Below, piece by piece: positions 1 to 7,551 of a stretch of 64,000 nucleotides of DNA. Source of the DNA: Bacteroidales bacterium (GTDB lineage: Bacteria; Bacteroidota; Bacteroidia; Bacteroidales; Muribaculaceae); contig SFGS01000002.1 of assembly GCA_004557565.1 (NCBI GenBank), forward strand, positions 87,797 to 151,796, in the 5' to 3' direction. Numbering within the stretch: position 1 is the stretch's first letter; every line of letters begins with the position of its first letter. The notes under the pieces are model-generated. The model had not been told where the DNA came from. It searched no databases and saw only the letters and a list, made by a program, of their open reading frames with translations. A program made the position numbers and the translations under genes.

Positions 1-1732
1 CAATGCCGGTCTTTGGCTGATACGCTTTAGAGAAACCACCATCAATCACCATCAGTTTGCCTCCTGCTTTCACAGGATTTTCGCCTTCAATCGTCAAAAC
101 TGGCACGTGACCATTGATAATGTGGCGGAAGTTGCCTTCAATACCAAATTCATCTAAAATCATGTCGCAAATCTCTGGCTTGTCGCGCAAGGTGTAGTAG
201 TGTCCTTTAATCTCCTTGTGCGTGCATTTGTCCTCAATAAAATAGCGCTCAAAAGTTGCCATCTTGTCTTTGTCAAACACTGGCGAATCCTTTCCGCACC
301 ACAAATACCAAATATAGTCTAAAGCAAAGTTGTAAACTTCAAGATCGGCATCGCCAAAGTATGCAGAGCGAATGAGCGCGCCCACTTTTTTCAACAACGC
401 TTTTCCGTGGTACAATTCACCTTGAATATTGATGTCCTTCAAAGTGCCGTCGGCATTAAGAGGCATTGAAGCATGGTAAAGCAAGTTGCCATTTGCCACT
501 GCATATACGCAACCGTTGGCAAACAAGCATTTCATGTGCTTCTTGAGTTTTTCACTACCCTTAAATGACTTGTGCAATTTATCGACCACAATCTGTTCAT
601 CTTCTGTGAGTTGATAAGGATTTGCAGGGTCAACAGTCGGGAAGTTAGAGTCGGTGAGTTTGTAATCTACACCATCAATCTTGATTACATTCTTTTCAAA
701 ATCAATCTTGTCGAGCAAAAGGCGACACTCCATATCAAACTCTTTGCGACGCATGATAGTGGCAGCCTCAAGTTTGAATTGAATGATACTGATAGCCTTG
801 TGCATTTTCGCAATCAGCAGATTGGCACGACGCTTCGCCTCTGATGAAGTGTCAACTTTTGGCATAAACGGCACACATTCGTCGTCGCCATACACATCAA
901 GTGCAAAGGTGGCGAGAGGCAGCATATTAATGCCATAGCCGTCTTCAAGCACACTTTGGTTGCCATAACGGAGTTGACCACGCACCACATTCGCTATACA
1001 GCAATCGTTGCCGGCAGCTGCACCCATCCACAAAATATCGTGGTTGCCCCACTGAATATCAAAGTTGTGATAGTTACACAATATATCCATTATCTTATGT
1101 GGGAAAGGTCCACGGTCGAACACATCACCGAGAATGTGAAGCACATCGATAGTAAGCTGCTGAATCAGGTTACACGTCGCCACGATGAAATCGTCGGCTT
1201 GCTTCGTGGAAATGATTGTGCGCACAATCACATCTACATACGCCTGCTTGTTCAGGTCGTTTGAGTTCTCGTGCAAAAGTTCCTGAATAATGTATGAGAA
1301 ATCCGCCGGCAGTGCCTTGTGTACTTTCGAGCGAGTGTATTTCGACGAAACGCTTCGGCACACTTTAACCAAGCGATTAATGGTGATAAAATACCAGTCT
1401 TCCAGTACCGATGGGTCGGTATATTCCGATTTCACCAAATGAAGTTTTTTGCCCGGATAATAAATAAGTGTGCAAATTTCTTTCTGCTCACGGTTACTCA
1501 ATGTCTCGTTAAAGATTTCTTTCACTTTACGCTTAATCGTACCCGAAGCATTGCGTAGCACATGCTGGAACGCCTCATATTCACCATGCAGGTCGGCAAG
1601 GAAGTGTTCGGTGCCTTTTGGCAAGTTGAGAATTGCCTCAAGGTTGATGATTTCCGTGCTGGCAGTTGCCGCATTAGGAAAGTTGCGAGATAGTAGTTTT
1701 AAGTAATTTAACTTGTTATAATTTTGGTCCAT
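1..1732 (-). CDS. fbp: Fructose-1,6-bisphosphatase, class III (3' end beyond window)
   Basis: Dephosphorylates fructose-1,6-bisphosphate in gluconeogenesis. The reading frame starts at an ATG at 1732 (MDQNYNKLNYLKLLSRNFP) and stays open to the window edge, giving about 577 residues of a family usually near 660. Visible metallophosphatase motifs are FLADLHGEYEAF (about residues 43-54), HILGDVFDRGPFPHKIMD and WGNHDILWMGA, then a late NGHVP motif, all typical of the class III (Firmicutes/Bacteroidetes) enzyme and unlike the E. coli type. It begins 8 nt after the luxS stop, so it is probably the third gene of an mtnN-luxS-fbp transcript. The end is missing only because the window ends. The frame was read directly from the complementary strand. 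Confidence 0.93.
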   Translation of the reverse strand, partial: MDQNYNKLNYLKLLSRNFPNAATASTEIINLEAILNLPKGTEHFLADLHGEYEAFQHVLRNASGTIKRKVKEIFNETLSNREQKEICTLIYYPGKKLHLVKSEYTDPSVLEDWYFITINRLVKVCRSVSSKYTRSKVHKALPADFSYIIQELLHENSNDLNKQAYVDVIVRTIISTKQADDFIVATCNLIQQLTIDVLHILGDVFDRGPFPHKIMDILCNYHNFDIQWGNHDILWMGAAAGNDCCIANVVRGQLRYGNQSVLEDGYGINMLPLATFALDVYGDDECVPFMPKVDTSSEAKRRANLLIAKMHKAISIIQFKLEAATIMRRKEFDMECRLLLDKIDFEKNVIKIDGVDYKLTDSNFPTVDPANPYQLTEDEQIVVDKLHKSFKGSEKLKKHMKCLFANGCVYAVANGNLLYHASMPLNADGTLKDINIQGELYHGKALLKKVGALIRSAYFGDADLEVYNFALDYIWYLWCGKDSPVFDKDKMATFERYFIEDKCTHKEIKGHYYTLRDKPEICDMILDEFGIEGNFRHIINGHVPVLTIEGENPVKAGGKLMVIDGGFSKAYQPKTGI

Positions 1733-1740
1733 TTCTATTC

Positions 1741-2226
1741 TTAATCTTGTGGATATTCGAGGTTCTCATCTTTAATGTTTTCGAGAACTTCGATTAAATA
1801 TTTGCGTGCTTCCCATTTAGCCATTGGCAGATTATTGAGCGTATAGTTACCACAATCGCGCGCAGTGGCACCTGGAATTGAGCCCTCGTATTCTGCAATG
1901 AAACGGAAAGTGTCTTGCATCAGTGGCAGAATGTCCTTTGAGGTGAGTTTGCCCGACATCAGCAAGTAATTGCCTGTGCAGCAACCCATAGGTCCCCAAT
2001 AAATTACCTTGTCCTTCCATTCGGGCTGATTGCGAAGATATGTAGCTGCCAAATGCTCGATGGTGTGCAATGCCGACTGGCTCACAGCAGGCTCACGGTT
2101 TGGTTGCTTCATTCTAATGTCGAAAGTGGTGATTACATCGCCATTGGGCAAAGTATCAACTCTTGAAACGTAAATGCCACGAAGGAGTTTCAAATGGTTG
2201 ATTGTAAAACTTGCAATTTTCTCCAT
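1741..2226 (-). CDS. luxS: S-ribosylhomocysteine lyase (AI-2 synthase)
   Basis: Cleaves S-ribosylhomocysteine to homocysteine and 4,5-dihydroxy-2,3-pentanedione, the precursor of autoinducer-2. The 161-residue protein is normal LuxS length. It shows the HTIEHLAATYLR metal-binding motif (HxxEH, about residues 52-56) and the GPMGCCTGNYLL segment holding the catalytic Cys, with a third ligand expected in the later ARDCGNY region. The start lies 4 nt downstream of the mtnN stop, whose product makes the LuxS substrate, so the two steps of SAH recycling are co-transcribed. AI-2 signalling cannot be inferred from luxS alone; methyl-cycle detoxification is the safer role. Confidence 0.97.
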   Translation of the reverse strand: MEKIASFTINHLKLLRGIYVSRVDTLPNGDVITTFDIRMKQPNREPAVSQSALHTIEHLAATYLRNQPEWKDKVIYWGPMGCCTGNYLLMSGKLTSKDILPLMQDTFRFIAEYEGSIPGATARDCGNYTLNNLPMAKWEARKYLIEVLENIKDENLEYPQD

Positions 2227-2230
2227 AAAA

Positions 2231-2908
2231 TCAAAGATTATTTAATAAAGTTTCTACAATTTCAAACGTGTGCTTGGGAGCATCTTCCCAGAAATCATTG
2301 TACTGGCAAGTGCTGTTGCGGCTTGCTCCTGGCGAATCGCTAATCACACGAAGCGAGAGGAAAGGCACATTCATCACTTCACACACATGTGCAATAGCCC
2401 CCGATTCCATATCCACAGCCAAAGCTTCAGGATAATTCTCTTTTATCTTATTCACCTTCTCAATGGATTCTACAAATTGGTCACCTGACACAATCAGACC
2501 ATATTTGAGCAGTTGTGACTGTGGCAATTTAGAGATGATACTTTTGCTTCCCTCAAAATAGTTGGGCAATCCTTGCACCACACCCATCTTGCATTCCGGG
2601 CCGCACCACACATCGTGATACGACACTCTTTCTCCAACCACAATATCCATCACATTAATGGACTTGTCGGCGCCACCAGCCACGCCGGTGTTGATAATCA
2701 TATCTGGTGAATATTGAAATATCATAGTCATTGTGCCAATGGCTGCGTTCACTTTGCCTATGCCACATTGCAGAGCCACAACGGTGTTGTTTGCCACTTC
2801 GCCTTTAATAAAATTGAGCCCTTTCACAGTTTCTGTGGTGGGCGACTTCAATAAAGGTTTGAGCAAAGCCAATTCTTTACCCATTGCAACAATAATTCCT
2901 ATTTTCAT
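2231..2908 (-). CDS. mtnN: 5'-methylthioadenosine/S-adenosylhomocysteine nucleosidase
   Basis: Hydrolyses methylthioadenosine and S-adenosylhomocysteine to adenine plus the thioribosyl product, feeding LuxS. At 225 residues it has the usual size of a PNP/UDP-phosphorylase-fold MTAN. It opens with MKIGIIVAMGKELALL, matching the family's GIIgAMe.E start, followed by NTGVAGG and the catalytic region AVDMESGAIAHVC and SLRVISDSPG, with the catalytic Asp in the last. It is the first gene of a tight minus-strand unit with luxS (4-nt gap) and fbp. A TAACTTTG -7 element lies about 28 nt upstream of the ATG. Confidence 0.95.
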   Translation of the reverse strand: MKIGIIVAMGKELALLKPLLKSPTTETVKGLNFIKGEVANNTVVALQCGIGKVNAAIGTMTMIFQYSPDMIINTGVAGGADKSINVMDIVVGERVSYHDVWCGPECKMGVVQGLPNYFEGSKSIISKLPQSQLLKYGLIVSGDQFVESIEKVNKIKENYPEALAVDMESGAIAHVCEVMNVPFLSLRVISDSPGASRNSTCQYNDFWEDAPKHTFEIVETLLNNL

Positions 2909-2935
2909 AAATATACTTTAAATGTTTTTATCATA

Positions 2936-2943
2936 CAAAGTTA
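2936..2943 (-). promoter_or_regulatory. -7 element of the mtnN-luxS-fbp operon
   Basis: The complementary strand reads TAACTTTG, a perfect match to the Bacteroidetes -7 consensus TAnnTTTG, 27 nt before the mtnN ATG. No convincing TTTG -33 element is seen at the expected distance; a TTTA lies near 2966. Confidence 0.55.
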
Positions 2944-2982
2944 TAGAAAATCTCTGGAATAACCTCTAAAATCGGGAGAAAT

Positions 2983-3020
2983 GACACTAAACGACTTAAT
3001 ATCAGTGTCGTTAGGGTGTC
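2983..3020. repeat. Imperfect inverted repeat beside mobile-element scar
   Basis: GACACTAAACGAC (2983-2995) is followed 11 nt later by GTCGTTAGGGTGTC (3007-3020), whose complement reads GACACCCTAACGAC. The arms differ by one substitution and one inserted base. The repeat lies about 190 bp upstream of the truncated integrase gene, where attachment or integrase-binding sequences of integrative elements often sit, so it may be an att-site remnant. A simple hairpin is the alternative. Confidence 0.35.
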
Positions 3021-3209
3021 AGATGATGCCAAGCCGAAAATGCCGAATAAGCAAAGAAAAGCAGAGCTAAGCTGGAGGATGGTTTACAAATCATTACCCG
3101 ATGAAAGGTGAGATTTAACACATATAGGACGCTTTTGCACCGTTTGTCACCGATTTGCGTATCAAGGTCTAACTCGTTGATATATAACTTTGCAAACAAA
3201 AAAACGAGT

Positions 3210-3320
3210 ATGGCAAGAAGTACATTCAAAGTGCTGTTCTACATGAACGGGAGTAAGGAGAAAGACGGCATTGTCCCCATCATGGGACGGGTGACAATCA
3301 ACGGGGCTGTGGCACCGTAA
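3210..3320 (+). pseudogene. Truncated tyrosine integrase, N-terminal arm-binding start only
   Basis: The 36-residue frame starts MARSTFKVLFYMNGSKEKDG and continues with PIMGRVTINGAVA. This is the characteristic first stretch of Bacteroidetes tyrosine recombinases (the R/K-STFKVLFYLK...KKDG..PVMGRIT region of the arm-binding domain) from conjugative and mobilizable elements. It stops abruptly where homology to a different protein begins, so catalytic core and SAM-like domain are gone. A TAACTTTG -7 element sits at 3186-3193 just upstream, and the leader carries short TTTGCACCG/TTTGTCACCG repeats near 3133-3155. This is a deletion relic, not a functional integrase. Confidence 0.65.
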
Positions 3321-3661
3321 GCTATCCGAGTTCACGGACTTTGTGAAGCGCTACTTTCCTTATGTGGAGAAGCTGATGCCGACAATAAATTTCCTGCGTG
3401 AACGCTTGGGCTTCAACGATGGTATTACAACGGTTATGCGCATTCAAGGATGTTTCCATAACAGGCAAACTCTATTCTTCGGAGTTCAACCAAGGCTTTG
3501 AAGCCAAGCGTTCTGTCTGCTCTATCAAGGAAGATGAGAACGGAAAGTTCGATTTCACGATTGACGGAGTGTAACACGTTAATTGGTTCAGACACAAGAG
3601 GGATGAATTTAGAGAAGCTATCGGAATGCCGAAGACAAGACAGAGTCAGGGGATAAAATAA
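3319..3661 (+). pseudogene. Decayed C-terminal end of probable MobV/BmgA-type relaxase
   Basis: Reading from 3319 gives KLSEFTDFVKRYFPYVEKLM followed by PTINFLRERLGFNDG. After a frameshift near 3425-3433 the next frame continues RLCAFKDVSITGKLYSSEF and, past a TAA at 3572-3574, HVNWFRHKRDEFREAIG up to the stop at 3661. From memory of the family this resembles the C-terminal tail of Bacteroides plasmid-recombination/mobilization proteins. It has one frameshift and one nonsense codon, no start, and is fused at its left end to the integrase relic, so it is clearly broken. The relaxase assignment needs a similarity search. Confidence 0.45.
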
Positions 3662-3675
3662 TAATCAAGAAATTG

Positions 3676-3711
3676 GGTAAAATACGGAATTCTATATCCC
3701 GTATTTTACCA
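3676..3711. terminator. Hairpin between mobile-element scar and RiPP operon
   Basis: GGTAAAATACGG (3676-3687) and CCGTATTTTACC (3699-3710) form a perfect 12-bp stem with an 11-nt loop. It lies 15 bp after the relaxase relic and about 140 bp after the end of the convergent minus-strand operon. T-runs on either side are weak, so termination is inferred from position. The remaining 3712-3851 bases are AT-rich and show nothing else. Confidence 0.45.
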
Positions 3712-3851
3712 TTTACGCAAAATATTCTATAGCAATTTAGTCAAATAGATATATATTGTTAAAGTTTGGTTACATAATCAATTATATGTCAACAATGATT
3801 ACCTGTATTTTTCATAGTTCAACTCTGTTATACCTATTATCGTATATTGTG

Positions 3852-4544
3852 TTATAAATCGTAGTCTTTTATTGTAGTTCCTTGTGCTGTAACTGTACCA
3901 GTTGTTACATTCAGATTTACAATTGCTCGTGTTTGGATGATTTTATCCATCTCAGCTGTAGTACGAATCAAGAAATGAGCAAACTTTGCTGCGTCATCAA
4001 GAGAATATTTAGAAAAGTCAATCTTTGCCGCTTCCAATGATTCTTTTAATTTTGATTGATTGTCTTCAAAAGTTGTTGGCAAAACTAGTTTATTAATCCA
4101 CAATCCTCTACCAATTATGTGATAATTATAAACATCGTCTATCCCATTGGATTTATTGAGTCTTATTATGCTATCACGATCTATTAAATAAAGTTCGTGG
4201 TGTACCCCCGAATCTTCAACAGAACTTCCTGCAACATATATAGTAAGCGGTTCTTCATCTTCATTACGGATATGCTTAAAAAAGTTAGATAAATAGCCAA
4301 CAAAATCTTTTACGCAATCTATCTGGATAGACATTCGCTTACTTTCTATCTCCTGCATATAGCATCCATATGGTTTTCCAGTTATAAAACCTCCACCGAC
4401 GAATGATACAATAAACTTGTTCCATACGGCAAAAGTCCTTTTAGATGAAGCCTCAAAGCCTTCATCATCCTGCCGTAGGAATGCCAATGAGTCCGAAGAC
4501 AAAACTATGCCCTCTGGAACAAAAACAGCAACATTAAGCCCCAT
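3852..4544 (-). CDS. Proteasome-fold (Ntn-hydrolase-like) protein of the RiPP operon, nucleophile absent
   Basis: I do not recognise a named family, but the 230-residue protein resembles proteasome beta/HslV subunits in layout. The N-terminus GLNVAVFVPEGIVLSSD matches the spacing of TTTVG....GVVLAAD, with the conserved Asp exactly 16 residues after the first aligned position. A Lys lies close to the Lys33 position (K35 of the protein), and FIVSFVGGGFITG matches the I..a.aG..aD strand-turn. The catalytic Thr1 position is Gly2, so classical Thr-protease chemistry looks impossible as read. It is the last gene of the operon, 2 nt after the Tyr/Asn-rich precursor. It may be a leader-processing protease with altered chemistry, or an inactive binding partner. 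The fold call is by eye. Confidence 0.55.
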   Translation of the reverse strand: MGLNVAVFVPEGIVLSSDSLAFLRQDDEGFEASSKRTFAVWNKFIVSFVGGGFITGKPYGCYMQEIESKRMSIQIDCVKDFVGYLSNFFKHIRNEDEEPLTIYVAGSSVEDSGVHHELYLIDRDSIIRLNKSNGIDDVYNYHIIGRGLWINKLVLPTTFEDNQSKLKESLEAAKIDFSKYSLDDAAKFAHFLIRTTAEMDKIIQTRAIVNLNVTTGTVTAQGTTIKDYDL

Positions 4545-4546
4545 AG

Positions 4547-4924
4547 TTAGAAACCGTAATTGAGATAGTTATAATAGCGATTATAGTAATTACGATAGTA
4601 GTTACTGTAATTTGTGTAATACAATGCCGTATTATAGTAATTACTGTAGTTGTGGTAATTGCTATAATTAGAGTAGTTATAGTAGTTACTATAATTGCTA
4701 TAATTATGGTAATTAGAATAGTAATTATAATAGTTGCGATAATAGTTATAATACTTGGTATAGTTGCCCATACCATAACCTGAGTTATAGTAATTATAAT
4801 ACTTATAATAGTACTGGGCATCAGCCATTAATGGAGACAATACGGAAAGACCTGCTACACTAGCCGCAAATTTGGCCATTCGCTTCAAAGCGTCTCTTCT
4901 GTTCATTGGTTTGTTCGCTTCCAT
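4547..4924 (-). CDS. Tat-leader Tyr/Asn-rich repeat peptide, probable RiPP precursor
   Basis: This 125-residue protein has two parts. Residues 1-36 form a twin-arginine signal: NRRDALKR at 8-15, a hydrophobic stretch, and an ADA-Q cleavage-like site. Residues 37-125 contain 39 Tyr and 22 Asn out of 89 and almost no acidic residues. The centre is a strict three-residue repeat, SNYHNYSNYSNY and so on, which can be read as Tyr-x-Asn triads with x = Ser, His or Tyr. Its gene lies between two genes that follow and precede by 2 nt, inside an operon with radical-SAM enzymes. I infer a ribosomally made peptide modified at its Tyr/Asn triads and exported folded by Tat. The start could also be Met7 (4906). 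No named family recognised. Confidence 0.8.
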   Translation of the reverse strand: MEANKPMNRRDALKRMAKFAASVAGLSVLSPLMADAQYYYKYYNYYNSGYGMGNYTKYYNYYRNYYNYYSNYHNYSNYSNYYNYSNYSNYHNYSNYYNTALYYTNYSNYYRNYYNRYYNYLNYGF

Positions 4925-4926
4925 AC

Positions 4927-5616
4927 TTATGATATTTGCTGGTTTATTAAGTTTATTAATTCGTTTGGATGATTGAGTGTTCGATTGTTGGCGTACATTG
5001 TTTCATCCTCATTCTGCACAAAAATGTGATTTAACCCGACAATCTTACAAAAAGTTGCATAATCTGGGTCGTTTGTGATAATTAACACTGATTTGTTCTG
5101 GGTTACTATCAAAGGTAGATATTCCCAAGTCACTAATCCTCTGTAATCTTTACAACCTCTAATACAAGGAATGGTCATTGTACCTGCCGAGATTATAGCA
5201 ATCTGTCGAGTTTTAAAAGCGTTCACAGCCACATCTATGAAATTTAAATTCAATGGTTCTTGTAATTCTTCTGAAAACATAAGAATTATGTCAACCTCCC
5301 CAAAATCCAACACTTTTGGCATGATAGGTTTGTACATAGAATATGAATCTAAGTTCTCTACCGCAAGTTTCTCTGCCACCAAACAAGACAATTCCTTGAA
5401 ATCTTCTGTATCTGTTGGATTAATCGTAATTAACTGGGAATCATTATTGTTTTCGTAAAATCCACTCTTTAAAATGTGCGGATGTTTATTAAACAATTTT
5501 GCAAACCGCATTTTCCTCACCAAGCAAAACTCAGTGTCAGAAACATCGTTCAAGACAGATGCAACTACATATGCATCAATGATGCGATCACTTTTTATGT
5601 ATATCCACTTATTCAT
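4927..5616 (-). CDS. Unknown protein of the RiPP operon
   Basis: A 229-residue soluble protein without signal peptide or membrane segment. It overlaps the upstream SPASM gene by 8 nt and ends 2 nt before the precursor gene, so it is surely co-translated with them. The second half has alternating beta strands and loops (QIAIISAGTMTIPCIRG, SVLIITNDPDYATFCKIVG) reminiscent of a Rossmann or GT-B-like half. This could suggest a glycosyltransferase-like or leader-binding fold, but no catalytic motif is clear. Two Cys occur near the middle and near the end, not in a metal-binding pattern. Function unknown; role in peptide maturation is inferred only from the operon. Confidence 0.75.
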   Translation of the reverse strand: MNKWIYIKSDRIIDAYVVASVLNDVSDTEFCLVRKMRFAKLFNKHPHILKSGFYENNNDSQLITINPTDTEDFKELSCLVAEKLAVENLDSYSMYKPIMPKVLDFGEVDIILMFSEELQEPLNLNFIDVAVNAFKTRQIAIISAGTMTIPCIRGCKDYRGLVTWEYLPLIVTQNKSVLIITNDPDYATFCKIVGLNHIFVQNEDETMYANNRTLNHPNELINLINQQIS

Positions 5617-6718
5617 ATTTCATCCCATCAAATTTCAAGCCAGTAATTGGCTCAAAGTAGTTTTTTAAAAAATATTTTCGGCTTAAACACCATTCCGTCT
5701 TTGACATTATGGAGTTTGTTGAGTTCCAACCGTCAAGCGGACACCCACCATGACAAATCTTAAAATATTCACATCCTTTACAGTCAGTCTGCTGTAAATG
5801 TTCTGAACGCATTGCAAGCTGCTGTCTGTATGAACTTTTGAATGCATCAACAATACTCATATCTTGAATATTGCCGACTTCAAAGACATCCCAGTCTGAA
5901 GCACGCCCACAATGCGACAATTCCCCTTCAGGTCCTATATAAATATGAGTATAAGCACAATTTCCACTGTCACTACAACAAACAGGACCGCCTTTCCCAT
6001 AATGGTTTAGATAAGAGAAAAAAGGCTCGACATAAGGATACAATTCTTTTTTCTCCCACCAAACTTTAAATATCTCTCCTAAGAAAACAGCAAACTCCTT
6101 GGCTGTAATGCCAACTCCATTCGGGTCTTCATTCTTATACGAATAGACTGGATGCAATTGAAAACCACCACGTACCTTAAAATTGGTTAGAATGTTGAAA
6201 ATTTCCAATGGTTTATCAATTACTCTTTGAGTCACGACATAAATGAATCCCCAAGAGAAACCATTCTTTTCAATAAGTTCAATTCCTTTGAAGAATTTCT
6301 TATTGTAAGCATCGGAATCTCTATTCTCACCGAATCCTCTGATACCCTTATAAGGCTCATAGCTTGTACCGACACGAGTTATTCCCATTCTTTTAAAGAC
6401 ATCTATCATATGCTGATTTATGAGAGTGAGGTTAGATTGAATGTCATGCTCTATTCTATTCTTTGTACTTGAACATATTTCGTCTTCCAAATCAAGCACG
6501 TGTTCATAAAACTCCGCTCCAACAATACAAGGCTCACCACCATGCCAAACGATAGAGAAACACTCCTTAGGGTACTGTTCCAAATATTCATTGATACATT
6601 CGAAAACTCGCCTTAACAAATCTTTCTTGATTGTGCGAGGCTTTTTACGGGCAATCACATCGCAATAAATGCAATTTGAATTGCAAGCTTCTGTTTCTTT
6701 GAAAATTAATGTAGGCAT
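5609..6718 (-). CDS. Radical SAM/SPASM peptide maturase
   Basis: The 369-residue protein has a canonical radical-SAM cluster motif ACNSNCIYC (Cys12, 16, 19), the SAM-binding WHGGEPCI strand near residue 60, and a Cys-rich SPASM region after residue 245. The latter includes PVCCSDSGNCAY, LSHCGRASDW, CKGCEYFKICHGGCPLDGW and a final WCLSRKYF, enough ligands for two auxiliary [4Fe-4S] clusters. SPASM enzymes modify ribosomal peptides or proteins, such as anSME and peptide crosslinking maturases. It overlaps the upstream pseudo-SAM gene by 13 nt and the downstream unknown gene by 8 nt. The likely substrate is the Tyr/Asn-rich peptide at 4547-4924, with C-C crosslinking the most plausible chemistry. 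Confidence 0.9.
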   Translation of the reverse strand: MPTLIFKETEACNSNCIYCDVIARKKPRTIKKDLLRRVFECINEYLEQYPKECFSIVWHGGEPCIVGAEFYEHVLDLEDEICSSTKNRIEHDIQSNLTLINQHMIDVFKRMGITRVGTSYEPYKGIRGFGENRDSDAYNKKFFKGIELIEKNGFSWGFIYVVTQRVIDKPLEIFNILTNFKVRGGFQLHPVYSYKNEDPNGVGITAKEFAVFLGEIFKVWWEKKELYPYVEPFFSYLNHYGKGGPVCCSDSGNCAYTHIYIGPEGELSHCGRASDWDVFEVGNIQDMSIVDAFKSSYRQQLAMRSEHLQQTDCKGCEYFKICHGGCPLDGWNSTNSIMSKTEWCLSRKYFLKNYFEPITGLKFDGMKYE

Positions 6719-7551
6719 GGCTCGTTAGTGTTTTGTTTTTGCATATTGTGGAATACCAAACAATCTTCAAGACATGCGGACATTGTCTCTTCGCAATTCG
6801 TAAGCAGTCCGTTCATCATTCCTGAACAGATTCGAAAAGCACTGCATTTGCAACACTTATCTAAATCAAGGAAATGAGAATAGTATGTTTCCATCTTTTG
6901 CGACACGTTCTGTTCGTATTCCTTATCTTCGTCATATTCAGATAATAAGCAAACATATTCCCCTGTTTCGGAGGAATATAGTTTTAATTCTTCATCAATA
7001 TATAAATAACAATTATCGTCTCTGAAATAGACATGATTAAACGAGAGATTTTTCTCGTCTGTAATTCTTGTTGCGATATAGTCAAACGGTTCTATTTTGG
7101 CATGTGGTACTGGCGACATATAATAATATGAAACCAAATCTGTCAATAGCTCGTCGTTGATAGACTTTTCTCTAATATGCAATCCGCAATCGATGCCAAG
7201 AGAGGAAAGAATCTTTAACCCATAGTAATTTTCTTTGAGGTCAGAAGACAAAAAGATTCTCATTTCCAGTTTCTTTAGCAATTCCAAATGATGAAAAACC
7301 GAATCCAAATCGCCAAGATTGTAAGCATTCAAAACAAGAGGTGAGTTTATTTTTTCCCACATCTCATTGAAGTCAATCTGCGACAAAGAACTTAACGGCA
7401 AATCCAACACAAAAGCATCTACATGATTGTGTTGCTGGCAGAAAAGATAGTTTTGCATAAACGAAGCCACATTATGGAATCTGGCTACAATATGAAAACC
7501 GCTTATCTTCTCGATAAGATTCGGGCTGTAATCAAATATTATTGTCTTCAT
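6706..7551 (-). CDS. Pseudo-radical-SAM protein with retained SPASM-like cysteines
   Basis: The 281-residue protein resembles its operon partners in its C-terminal region (CCKCSAFRICSGMMNGLL, then CLEDC) but has no CxxxCxxC motif and no GGEP strand. The N-terminal half reads as a beta/alpha barrel-like sequence with no cluster ligands. I infer a radical-SAM paralogue that lost the SAM cluster but kept one auxiliary-cluster-like knuckle. Pseudo-radical-SAM partners are known in other Bacteroidales peptide systems. It overlaps the upstream radical-SAM gene by 20 nt and the downstream one by 13 nt, suggesting a stoichiometric complex. It may bind the precursor or regulate its partner. Confidence 0.7.
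   Translation of the reverse strand: MKTIIFDYSPNLIEKISGFHIVARFHNVASFMQNYLFCQQHNHVDAFVLDLPLSSLSQIDFNEMWEKINSPLVLNAYNLGDLDSVFHHLELLKKLEMRIFLSSDLKENYYGLKILSSLGIDCGLHIREKSINDELLTDLVSYYYMSPVPHAKIEPFDYIATRITDEKNLSFNHVYFRDDNCYLYIDEELKLYSSETGEYVCLLSEYDEDKEYEQNVSQKMETYYSHFLDLDKCCKCSAFRICSGMMNGLLTNCEETMSACLEDCLVFHNMQKQNTNEPCLH

Noticed and set aside
4534..4821. Ile/Thr-rich 95-residue frame overlapping the Tyr/Asn-repeat gene on the same strand
   Set aside because: It is a frame-shifted reading of the same low-complexity TAY/AAY codon repeats; the Tyr/Asn frame has a Tat leader and fits the operon spacing.
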